Shown here piece after piece: positions 9,801 through 18,200 of a DNA stretch of 64,000 nt. The DNA lies in assembly GCA_902516825.1 (NCBI GenBank), contig CABXZZ010000001.1, positions 1 through 64,000 on the forward strand, given 5' to 3'. Source of the stretch: an uncultured SAR116 cluster alpha proteobacterium (lineage in GTDB: Bacteria > Pseudomonadota > Alphaproteobacteria > Puniceispirillales > Puniceispirillaceae). Each line of letters starts with the position of its first letter. Within the stretch, counting starts at the first letter, position 1. The notes under the pieces were generated by a model that worked only from the letters and a program-made list of their open reading frames with translations, did not search any database and had not been told where the DNA came from. The position numbers and the translations under genes are program-made.

Positions 9801-11339
9801 AAGAATCCTCCATTAAGAGTAAATTATGACGCTTTATCTCAGAAACTAGAGTTTTCGGTGGATAGAACTGTTTTAGGAACAGGAACTGATAGTAATTTCA
9901 ACTCTTTCACAGTATTTGGAAGTGATGAAGCACAAGAAACAAATAACCTAGGAATTCCTGCAAGGGATGACGCTACTGATGGGCTTATAAGAGGCGGTGA
10001 GAGATTACTCACTGGTACCTTTGTTGCGTCCGGAGCTGAAATTGCAGCAGATAAAAGCTATGGTCTCTCTGTTAAATATAATTCAGACACAAAGTCATTT
10101 ACTTTTGCAAGTGGAACTACAGGAGAAGAAATAGCAGCTAATGGCGCCTTAGGAGTAACTACCGACCAAAAAGCATCTTTTATTCAAGTTGGAAGAACAT
10201 CACTAACCAACGAAGAGATACTGTCCTCTCAGGGTAACGCTGATTTTTTAGGAGACAACCTTCTAATGGGAATTGGCGCAACTGCTGATACAATATTTAC
10301 AAATGGCACAGGACTTCGCTCAGAACCTGCTATATCACAGGGTGCAACAGCCAGAGAAGACCTAACAGAAGTATTCCGTCTGGGAACGGATAATAATGAA
10401 AATATATTCAACGTCTCTGTGAATGGTATTAACGGACTTATAGAAATTCCATCACAATTCTATGTTGGCTCTACACTTGCTGAAGCTTTAGAAGAAAGAA
10501 TTAACCAAATTGTTGACCCTGATACCGGTGAGACAGTAGGTGGAGTTACTGTAAAATATAATTCAAGTACAAATAATTTTACATTTACAACAGGAACTTC
10601 CGGATCCGATTCTACGATAAAAGTGAAAGGGACAGCAAGGCTAGGATTAGATAATGTTCCACTTGGCGTGGGTTCTGTTCCACAGATTTACAATCTAGTG
10701 CAGGCAACTAATGAGCAAGGTGTGGCGCTTTTTGTCGATGCTTCAGGAAATGTCGTGGAGACCCCTCCTGAAAACATGGTCGATGGATATTTCCCATTAT
10801 ATATTGATGAAGGAGAGTTAACCTTCGACAAAACAGGTAAACTTATATCCCCAAAAAATAATGTCCACTATGAAAAGCAAGAGGAAGGCTTCTCAATCGC
10901 TCTAGATGTAGATTTCGGACAGTCAACCCAGCTATCTCAGCCCTTTTCGGTTCTATCAGTAGAACAAGATGGTTTTACTTCCGGTCGACTTGACGGATTA
11001 GAAATCGACGCTTCTGGAACAATCCGTGCGAACTATACAAACGGTCAGAATAATCCGCTCGGTAAAATCGTAGTCGCTAATTTTAATAACCAGAATGGTT
11101 TAAAACAGATTGGTAATGCCACATATGTTGAAACGGCCGTTTCTGGAACACCTCAGGTGGGTGAGGCAGGTGCAGAGGGATTTGGTAATATTTTATCTGG
11201 CTCTCTTGAACGATCAAATGTTGATATCACAGAAGAACTAGTAAACCTAATTACAGCACAAAGAAACTTCCAAGCATCTGCGAAAGCGATCGAAACTACA
11301 ACTGGCCTAACACAGACCATTATTAACATTAGGATGTAA
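6852..11339 (+). CDS. flgE: Giant flagellar hook protein FlgE (1495 aa)
   Basis: The ends are canonical: N-terminus 'SASSNNIANVGTTGFKRSRA', C-terminus 'LSGSLERSNVDITEELVNLI' followed by the final coiled-coil helix. The usual FlgE is about 400 residues; here roughly 1,100 extra residues lie in the surface-exposed middle. The insert is Thr/Ser/Asp/Asn-rich, predicted beta-rich and cysteine-free as far as read. Within it are two related beta units (nt about 8521-8735 and 8852-9075, both opening with D-x-GD) and two flagellin_IN-like units near 10070-10165 and 10545-10650 (VKYNS-x4-FTF pattern). No frame break is seen. It is preceded by AGGAGAGAG. Follows flgD by 45 bases. Confidence 0.93.
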   Translation: MSFYTALTGLNGSQADISASSNNIANVGTTGFKRSRAEFGDIFATSPLQNASSSIGSGTILKGIKQQFTQGNIAASLNALDLAISGQGFFALKPSLTSTQTVYTRNGSLNVNNDRYVVDSAGQYLLVYPVNEDGSVTAKDLDSALPMQLPVTSGDPKATGNIELGVNVPAAAEVVPDKTQFADGYSFNPSNPETYTNSTSITIFDDLGNPTIATIYFIKTQNASAEDPTNKYDTRLVINDTVIDPDLVSSVDDAGNQIFIDRFGSQTTEVPDDNYFLEGKGSPLYKLDDLQSLVDSEPTKVRGQVSTFDFGDEGDKLVEIVTDPVLFNATRESGVADSQVFWGKNFLSIKVDDIDTPVNIDIRPGKYNAEQLATEVTRAINNKFGDDRKFQIVQNVDDTLNFNFFKLLPDGTSSGLSNGEIEVDLLSDSFVTDVNGIDLDGASPDFTNEQFLAHAQARINDALNEYAVSSTDDTVQYATALGVNDKLFARTAGSQMSDVLEATEVVKFKHYSSSTDSPTKFVITDNTEIQSADIDSTTADPTTAASYNWSVSNEIFDQGDTFTINVDTDYTYSYTANSGDTRNEVISGLISLIGTELDGSFTITTSEDSSGLSNFTITSDAVDTAFNFSASFSDYLQGASTDTYYTATSSSTTSTAYNLETDTVAIYDIGDQITFSAMINDGTSENQEVISYTITSDDIGTTAADTALNVATAIATDLSPSSFSIAQADPTSAELTISIDDPASTLEAGATITKTTNSSNDISVSDKFLVHSYYGSRPELSVYDKMTAVTAADDSQTIEYDGTDTLKIYVDDASGFTQLENIRIAGNFSDDDIDSGANNLINGREFTIASIDTTNNFITISTQGLGFETNAQTLMFTSTDVHVLSDESTNVEAYFEGAEQVYEDAPIAFNSQKIVLRETGNINKHAYTNDDIANVTGGNGIFEITETIFDLTQDVDGTSTNSLNILGLNGLAQSDTKTVWVDEKNPPLRVNYDALSQKLEFSVDRTVLGTGTDSNFNSFTVFGSDEAQETNNLGIPARDDATDGLIRGGERLLTGTFVASGAEIAADKSYGLSVKYNSDTKSFTFASGTTGEEIAANGALGVTTDQKASFIQVGRTSLTNEEILSSQGNADFLGDNLLMGIGATADTIFTNGTGLRSEPAISQGATAREDLTEVFRLGTDNNENIFNVSVNGINGLIEIPSQFYVGSTLAEALEERINQIVDPDTGETVGGVTVKYNSSTNNFTFTTGTSGSDSTIKVKGTARLGLDNVPLGVGSVPQIYNLVQATNEQGVALFVDASGNVVETPPENMVDGYFPLYIDEGELTFDKTGKLISPKNNVHYEKQEEGFSIALDVDFGQSTQLSQPFSVLSVEQDGFTSGRLDGLEIDASGTIRANYTNGQNNPLGKIVVANFNNQNGLKQIGNATYVETAVSGTPQVGEAGAEGFGNILSGSLERSNVDITEELVNLITAQRNFQASAKAIETTTGLTQTIINIRM
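8521..9075 (+). repeat. Two related beta-domain units inside FlgE
   Basis: Unit A (about 8521-8735, opening DQGDTFTINV) and unit B (about 8852-9075, opening DIGDQITFSA) share a GD opening, a Tyr-Thr strand, a helix with spaced Ile/Leu/Ala, then a closing Thr-Ile strand. Similarity is at protein level only and boundaries are approximate. Confidence 0.45.
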
Positions 11340-11377
11340 CAGGTGACAAAAATAGTTAAGCAATATGAGGCTAAATT

Positions 11378-12136
11378 TTGGATAAGTTAATTTACACAGC
11401 GTTCCAATCTATCAATAATGCATTGGATAATAAAGCCATTCGAGCTCAAAATCTCTCTAGTACTAATACTCCTGGTTTTAAAGCAGATATGAGCATTGGA
11501 AGCGCTGGTTCTGGATATCTTGAGCAATTTGATACTCTTTATACAAGGGCATTCCCTGTAATAAACGAAAAAAACGGATTTATCTCTGCAAGTGGACAAA
11601 TACGTCAAACTAGCCAATATCTTGATCTGGCAGTCCGAGGAGATGGATTTTTCTTGGCCCAAAAAGATGGTACTTCACCGTTTTTAACACGGCGTGGAGA
11701 TATGCAGATTAATAATCAAAACATTTTAACTAATGCTGCAAATGAGACTATTTTAAGTAATGATTTAAACCCAATTATTGTTCCACCTCATAGAAAAATG
11801 ATCATCTCTGAAGATGGTAATATTTCTATTGAACCTCAAAATAGTCCACCTGGTACTATAGTGCAGGTTGGGACTATAGGATTAACTCTAGGTGGAGAAG
11901 AACCATTAAAAAAATCTGTTGACGGAAGAATTAGGACTGAAAATGGTGGTGTTCCTGCACCAGACCAACAACCTAGACTCGCGCAAGGGTACATTGAAGA
12001 AAGTAACGTAAATATGATCGAACAATTGGTAGGTTCGATAGAGGAACAAAGACGTTATGAAGTTAATGTAAAGATGATTAAATCAGCTGAGGCGATAGAC
12101 CAAGGCGGTTCCAGCCTTATGCGAATGCCTTCTTAA
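11378..12136 (+). CDS. flgF: Proximal rod protein FlgF
   Basis: A 252-residue rod protein. The N-terminus 'LDNKAIRAQNLSSTNTPGFK' and C-terminus 'QGYIEESNVNMIEQLVGSIE' are the FlgF forms of the axial motifs. Start is TTG at 11378, needed to include the N-terminal helix; TGAGG lies upstream. Length normal. It follows the giant flgE by 38 bases and lies before the sigma54 site of flgG. Confidence 0.9.
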   Translation: MDKLIYTAFQSINNALDNKAIRAQNLSSTNTPGFKADMSIGSAGSGYLEQFDTLYTRAFPVINEKNGFISASGQIRQTSQYLDLAVRGDGFFLAQKDGTSPFLTRRGDMQINNQNILTNAANETILSNDLNPIIVPPHRKMIISEDGNISIEPQNSPPGTIVQVGTIGLTLGGEEPLKKSVDGRIRTENGGVPAPDQQPRLAQGYIEESNVNMIEQLVGSIEEQRRYEVNVKMIKSAEAIDQGGSSLMRMPS

Positions 12137-12191
12137 GACATCATCTTAATTTCTTTCAAAACTTTCAATCTCGCGCTTAAGCATAGTTAAT

Positions 12192-12207
12192 TGGCATAAC
12201 AATTGCT
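12192..12207 (+). promoter_or_regulatory. Sigma54 promoter for flgG
   Basis: TGGCATAACAATTGCT matches TGGCA-N6-TTGCW and ends 39 bases before the flgG ATG. It splits flgBCDEF from flgGHIJKL. Confidence 0.8.
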
Positions 12208-12246
12208 TACCTTCTACAGTATTTTATTTTGCAGGAGAAGCACGAT

Positions 12247-13035
12247 ATGTCTACCAACTCAATGCACGTTGCCAAGACTGGCCTGAATGCCCAACAAACA
12301 AGAATGCAAGTAATCGCTAACAATTTAGCAAACGTCAATACAACTGGATTTAAAAAGGACCGTGCAAACTTTGAATCGCTTCTTTATCAAGTTAGACGTA
12401 ACTCAGGTGAACAAACATCAGCGGAGACTAATCTGACCTCTGCCTTTGCTGTTGGTACTGGAACACGTGTATTAAATACCCAAAAATTATTCACTCAGGG
12501 TAGCTTAGTTACCACAGATAATGCACTCGATGTCGCCATTGAAGGCACTGGCTTCTTCCAAGTTCTTCTTCCAGATGACCGCATTGGATATACAAGGAAC
12601 GGCGCTTTTTCTAGAAATGCAGAAGGTGTTTTAACAACAGGAAGCGGTTATGTGGTACAACCGGAAATACAAATACCAGAGGGGGCCTCTCAGATAAATG
12701 TATCTAGTGACGGGGTCGTTTCTATCGTGGCAGACGGGGCAGTTGTCGCAGAAGAGATTGGGGTTCTTACCCTTGCTGACTTTGCCAACCCGAGAGGTCT
12801 TCAGCCAATTGGGGAGAGTTTTGCTGCAGAGACACAAGCTAGTGGGCCTCCAATTATTGCAAACCCACAAGAGCAAGGATTTGGGAAATTAGTGCAAGGT
12901 TCCCTTGAGTCGTCAAATGTAAATGTAGTCCAAGAACTTGTGGACATGATAGAGACGCAACGTGCTTACGAAGTTAGCTCAAAGTCAATCTCTTCCGTAG
13001 ATGAGATGCTTCGTTTCCTTTCCCAGAATCTCTAG
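12247..13035 (+). CDS. flgG: Distal rod protein FlgG
   Basis: A 262-residue protein. N-terminus 'MQVIANNLANVNTTGFKKDR', the FlgG-specific segment following it, and C-terminus 'QGSLESSNVNVVQELVDMIE' are typical. The ATG at 12247 is chosen because GCAGGAG (12231-12237) serves it and because the start at 12229 would lie close to the expected sigma54 transcript start. FlgG polymerises as the distal rod inside the L and P rings. Length is normal. Confidence 0.94.
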   Translation: MSTNSMHVAKTGLNAQQTRMQVIANNLANVNTTGFKKDRANFESLLYQVRRNSGEQTSAETNLTSAFAVGTGTRVLNTQKLFTQGSLVTTDNALDVAIEGTGFFQVLLPDDRIGYTRNGAFSRNAEGVLTTGSGYVVQPEIQIPEGASQINVSSDGVVSIVADGAVVAEEIGVLTLADFANPRGLQPIGESFAAETQASGPPIIANPQEQGFGKLVQGSLESSNVNVVQELVDMIETQRAYEVSSKSISSVDEMLRFLSQNL

Positions 13036-13054
13036 ATTATTATTTAGGTATTTA

Positions 13055-13747
13055 ATGATGCGTTCCATTTTTTCTAAAACTATTTTTGCAACTTTTTGCT
13101 TTGTTAGTCTTTGCGGATGCAGCACTCACATGCAGAATACGGCAGCTCTTGAATTCGAGCCCATTTATCCAAACGAGCTTGACATTCCTATTCCGTCAAA
13201 TCCAACTGGCGGCATTTATTCAGAAGCAAAAGGAGGTCTTTTTGCAACAGATAAAAGAGCAAGTGTAATTGGAGATATTCTGACTGTAAACCTATCTGAA
13301 TCATTTTCTGCCACGAAGGCACAAACAGCTTCTTCGAGTAAATCTGATTCCTTTGATGTCACAATGCCTATTGGTCTTCCCAACATTGTAACAGGCGGTT
13401 TTAGCGAGGCGAATGCTTTAACAAGTGGTACCGAACAGTCTTTTTCAGGCTCAGGAGCGGCTGCACAATCAAATACTTTATCTGGATTCTTAGCTGTTAC
13501 AGTAGTTAGGGTACATAATAATGGGAATATGGAAATCGCCGGTCAAAAAAAATTAAACTTAAATAATGGGGATGAATATGTGCGTTTGACTGGCATAATA
13601 AGGCCAAATGATATCTCTGCCTCTAATTTAGTAGATTCCAGTCGCATCGCAAATGCTGAAATCACCTATGTTGGTGCTGGTCAAGTAGCGGACTCGGGGC
13701 GAAAAGGCTGGCTTAGTAACGCAATGAGAACAATTTCTCCTTTTTAA
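13055..13747 (+). CDS. flgH: L-ring lipoprotein FlgH
   Basis: A 230-residue outer-membrane lipoprotein. The start is at one of two adjacent ATGs (13055 or 13058). The lipobox LCGC puts the lipidated Cys at residue 22. The core has 'SVIGDILTVNLSESFSATKA' and the C-terminal 'VRLTGIIRPNDISASNLVDS', both diagnostic of FlgH. It forms the L ring. Followed by flgI after 12 bases. Confidence 0.94.
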   Translation: MMRSIFSKTIFATFCFVSLCGCSTHMQNTAALEFEPIYPNELDIPIPSNPTGGIYSEAKGGLFATDKRASVIGDILTVNLSESFSATKAQTASSSKSDSFDVTMPIGLPNIVTGGFSEANALTSGTEQSFSGSGAAAQSNTLSGFLAVTVVRVHNNGNMEIAGQKKLNLNNGDEYVRLTGIIRPNDISASNLVDSSRIANAEITYVGAGQVADSGRKGWLSNAMRTISPF

Positions 13748-13759
13748 GGAATAACAGCA

Positions 13760-14899
13760 ATGAGCAAAGTATATAAAAAATTGATTAAAGCTAGCTGTAC
13801 GCTATGTCTATTAGCCGGGCTTATATCCAATGCTAATGCGGACAGACTGAAAGATTTAACATCTATAAGTGGAATAAGAGATAACCCCCTTGTTGGCTAT
13901 GGAATTGTCGTTGGACTTGCAGGTTCAGGCGACGGAAATTCAGGGTTACTTCTGCAATCGATGCAAGCAATGGTCTCTCAATTTGGTTTAGTGACTAATG
14001 CGGCTGGCCTGTCTGGTAAAAATGCTGCAGCAGTCATGGTAACTGCAGAACTCCCAGCATTTTCAAAACCTGGTCAAGCGATCGATATTACTGTTTCAAC
14101 TTTAGGCGCTGCAAAATCATTGCGTGGTGGTACGCTTCTTATGACACCTTTAAAAGGTGCTGACGGCGATACATATGCGATTGCACAAGGTAACCTTGTC
14201 GTTGGAGGCCTTGGAGTTGAGGGAGGAGACGGTTCTTCAATTATTGTTAACATTCCAACAGTCGGACGAATTCCAAAAGGTGCAACTGTTGAGAAAATGG
14301 TGGAGTCCCCTTTCCTTAATAGTGATGTTTTAGTTTTGAACCTTAATCAGTCTGATTTTAGCACAGCAAGCCGCGTTTCAGAGGCTATAAATGATGTATT
14401 TGGTCCAGAGGTGTCTGTTCCTTTGGATTCCTCATCAATCAAAGTTCGCGCTCCGATAGACAAAGCGCAAAAGGTAACATTTATGAGCCTTCTTGAAAAT
14501 GTGGAAGTTCAACCAGCTAGCCCGGCTGCGAAGGTGGTTGTGAATGCGCGTACAGGTACAATTGTTATTGGTGGTGATGTACGTGTAACGCCGGCTGTTG
14601 TAACACATGGCTCTCTGACAGTGCGCGTATCAGAGGACATGGCAACAACACAGGGCCAGAATATCGTCGCCAACGGACAAAATGCAATCGTAACTGGCGG
14701 GGATGTAATACAGACTCCAGATTCAGAGCTTGGATTTAACGCAGAGACTGCGCGCGCCTTCGTTTTTGACACAGGTGTTGAGCTCTCTGACATAGTCGAT
14801 GCAGTAAATAATGTTGGTGCTTCTGCAGCAGACCTTGTCTCTATCTTAGATGCGCTTCGTCAAGCAGGCGCACTCCGCGCTGAAATCGTAGTGATATAA
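13760..14899 (+). CDS. flgI: P-ring protein FlgI
   Basis: A 379-residue periplasmic protein with a signal peptide cleaved after about residue 27 (ANA). The mature start '[20 protein letters not shown]' and the C-terminal '[20 protein letters not shown]' are nearly invariant in FlgI. It forms the P ring around the rod and depends on FlgA. Length normal. GGAATAA lies before the ATG. Confidence 0.96.
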   Translation: MSKVYKKLIKASCTLCLLAGLISNANADRLKDLTSISGIRDNPLVGYGIVVGLAGSGDGNSGLLLQSMQAMVSQFGLVTNAAGLSGKNAAAVMVTAELPAFSKPGQAIDITVSTLGAAKSLRGGTLLMTPLKGADGDTYAIAQGNLVVGGLGVEGGDGSSIIVNIPTVGRIPKGATVEKMVESPFLNSDVLVLNLNQSDFSTASRVSEAINDVFGPEVSVPLDSSSIKVRAPIDKAQKVTFMSLLENVEVQPASPAAKVVVNARTGTIVIGGDVRVTPAVVTHGSLTVRVSEDMATTQGQNIVANGQNAIVTGGDVIQTPDSELGFNAETARAFVFDTGVELSDIVDAVNNVGASAADLVSILDALRQAGALRAEIVVI

Positions 14900-14925
14900 T
14901 ACCGATAGAGAAACAAGAGAATACA

Positions 14926-15219
14926 ATGGAATTACCTTCTTTTTCTTCAGAACACATAACAAGGGTTGAGGTTTTAAATAAAAAGCCTGATAAAAACTCC
15001 GATTTACGCGAAGTGGCTGAACGTTTCGAAGCCATCTTTATTAATCAGATTCTAAAGCAAGCACGTGAAACAAAGCTTGCCGATGACCTATTTGGAAGTT
15101 CCGCGACTACCACATACGAGGAACTTCTCGATACACAAACATCAGAAGATATTGCATCAAACGTTAAACTTGGTATCGCAGACGCTCTGGTTCGACAGTT
15201 TTCTCGAGATGGAGAGTAA
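14926..15219 (+). CDS. flgJ: Rod-binding protein FlgJ, N-terminal domain only
   Basis: A 97-residue protein with the FlgJ rod-cap motif 'LREVAERFEAIFINQILKQA' and 'ETKLADDLFGSSATTTYEEL'. The C-terminal glucosaminidase domain found in enterobacterial FlgJ is absent, as in R. sphaeroides and most alphaproteobacteria, where a separate lytic transglycosylase does that work. No such enzyme is seen in this window. Ends three bases before flgK. Confidence 0.9.
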   Translation: MELPSFSSEHITRVEVLNKKPDKNSDLREVAERFEAIFINQILKQARETKLADDLFGSSATTTYEELLDTQTSEDIASNVKLGIADALVRQFSRDGE

Positions 15220-15222
15220 CCG

Positions 15223-18200
15223 GTGGCAAGTTTAATCGATATTGGTAAATCAGGCTTACAATCTTACCGACAAGCTCTGGCGGTGACTGGCCAAAATATA
15301 TCCAATATAAACACTGATGGTTATAAACGTCGTTCTGTAGAATTAGAGGAGGTCGCTGCAAATCAAGGTGGAATTTCTAGCACTAGTAATCAAACTGGTC
15401 TTGGGGTTCGTGTTGCAGATATTCGACGGTCTTTTGATGAATTTCTCTTAAATAAGGCAAGAAATGCGACCTCCTACTCAGAAACAAATCAGAAATATTT
15501 AACTTCAATTAATCAACTTGAGGATATTTTACTACCTGGAGAAGCTAACCTAGGAAATATGATTGCTAATTTTTTTGATGGACTTCAAGAAATCGCAGCA
15601 TCTCCAGCGGACCTTGCTCCTCGAGTGGCAGCAATGGAAAGAGGAAAAACTGTCGCAAATACTTTCAATCAACTTGCACAATTAACTAGCGAATTGAAAG
15701 ATGGTTTAGAATTTCAAATTCAGCAAGATATCAATGATATAAACATACTCTCAAAAGAATTATTTAATTTAAATAGTCAGCTATCTGGTTCAAGCACTAA
15801 AAATGCACCAAATGCACTTTTAGATAGTAGAGATGTTCTTATTGATAAGTTAAATCAACTTGCAGAAGTGACTGTTACGCTTGACCAAAAAGGCTCCGCA
15901 CTTTTAACCCTCGGAAGCAGTGGTAAAGGTCCGCCGTTACTAACAAAACAAGATAATACTGTTATTGGTTTTGATTTAATTTCGGACAAAGTGACTTTCT
16001 TATTAGAACCTGGAACATCCAACACGCCTACTTCACAGATTACGAATGGCTCCCTGCTTGGTTTATCCAACGCATACCAAACGATTCAATCTGTTGAATC
16101 CTCGATTGATAATCTAGCTCATATATTCAGTAGAGACCTTAATGAACTACATCTGAACGGTATTGATCTTGAAGGGGAAGATGGTAAAGAATTATTTCAC
16201 ACTGTTTCGATAGAAGCAGACGTAAATCCAACAAATTTAGGAAATACCACTGGGAATGTTCAGATATCCGATTTCAGAAAAGTGCAAAATGAGCCCCTCA
16301 CCTTTACCTATCAAGAAGAAAAAGATTTATGGATTGCCCGAAACCCCGCAAATGACGTCATCGCTCAGGGAAGAGAGACCGTCAGTTATTCTGGTTTTGT
16401 TGTAAGCTTTGTTGGAGAGGGCAAAGAAGGGGATCAAATTACAATCAAACCTGCCTATAATGCTGCAGCTAATATTAGTTTTGCACTTACTAGACCTGAG
16501 GAATTTGCAGCGGCATCAAGGCAACTGATAACATCTGATTATAATAATGTAGGTGTCGCTAACATGGAAGCTAAGTTAGCCTCTCCAATAATTGAAACTC
16601 AATTGCTACCAACCATAGAGGATAATTTTAGCAATCAATTGTCGATGATTGGGGCAACTGATTTTATCAGAAATGGTTCGGTTGCTGTAATCCCCGCTAA
16701 TACATCAAACATCGATTTAATAAGCCTGGTTCAACAGTCGCAACTCTCTTATTCCTTAACTGATGACGAAATATCATCTATCACATCTATGACATTAGTG
16801 GTTACTTCTGAAGAAGATACCGATAATGGGTCAACTCTCACCGCTACAAAAAAATATCTTTTCAGCGTAACGGATTCAGATGAAATTGAAACCTTAATTG
16901 AAGAAGGCGCAACAAGAGATGCCGAGGCAATAGCTAAACTTATTAACTTTGGTTTTATAAAAGCAGATGGCTACGACCTTGTAACGACCGACGGTGTTGA
17001 AAGTTGGGTCGCAGATAATTTAACTTATACGCTCCAAGATTTTGGAGGTTATGCATCTGGAAAGTCTAACCAACTCACATTTGCTTTAGCCGATGGTAAT
17101 TTTACCGAAGAATCTGAAATTTTTGCAAATAGTCTAAATATAAATGGAACGCTAACAAATAGAAATGAAGATATTACATCCATTCAAGTTTTTACAAAAG
17201 AAGGAAGGCATTTAGCTGGAAGCCGACTTGATGACTCACAATACGCCGAGCTATTTGTTGAGGAGAATGGTTTTAATGAAAACGCAGTATACAGGGATGA
17301 TTACCTCAACAGCAGTCTTGAAAATGGGTATCTCGGTATGTCAAGTGTTTATAAATCTGATACTACAAATCCATTGATAAATATATCAAACGACAACAGT
17401 GATACCGTCATATCGTTTAATGTTGATTTTTTCGACGGCGTAGATACCAATGAGGTTAGTTTTGATGGTAAAAAGGCTAGTGCGAGCACCTCATTATATA
17501 GAGTAAGCTTAGATGACGGAATAAACACTGCAATAGAAGCTACTATTTACCAGGGTCAAGTTCCTGGCAATACTGAAAATGACATCGCAGTTGCTATGGC
17601 TTCCAAAATTCGTGAAAAAGCTCCAGTAGTAAGTCTCACCGGCGCTGGCATACTGTTAGAACAGCAGAGTATCGATCCCCCGGTGGATTTCGTAACTCCC
17701 GAGGATGGCAACACCACAATTTTCTTAAGTAATAACATTCGTTATGAAGTAAGCAATGAAAATGGAATTTATAATGTAGTTGGAGGGCCCGATAATGCGT
17801 TATCGACTTTAGATTATGATAGCGCAAATAATCAGATCAAATTTATAACCTCTTCTGAACCAGATGATGGGGACAGCGTAGTAATTATTTTCGAAGAAAA
17901 AGAATATGTCATTAGTAAAATAAATGGCGAAATAGAAGTCAGTGGCGGGGAAGAAAACAGACTATCAGCTTTCATTAATTCAGGGATTTCTTTTGACGCA
18001 AATAACTTATCAAGGATGGATTTGAGTTCTGAAAGGCACCTCAGACATCAAAATATAGATTATATTATTTCAAGAGACGCAGCCGGAAATTTTTCGGTCG
18101 GTGGCGGCCACGATTATGCTATAAGCTTGAAGCTTTCCTATGACGAAGGTACAGATATTGGCACTATATCAAGTGAAATTAGACAATTAAAAATAGTGTC

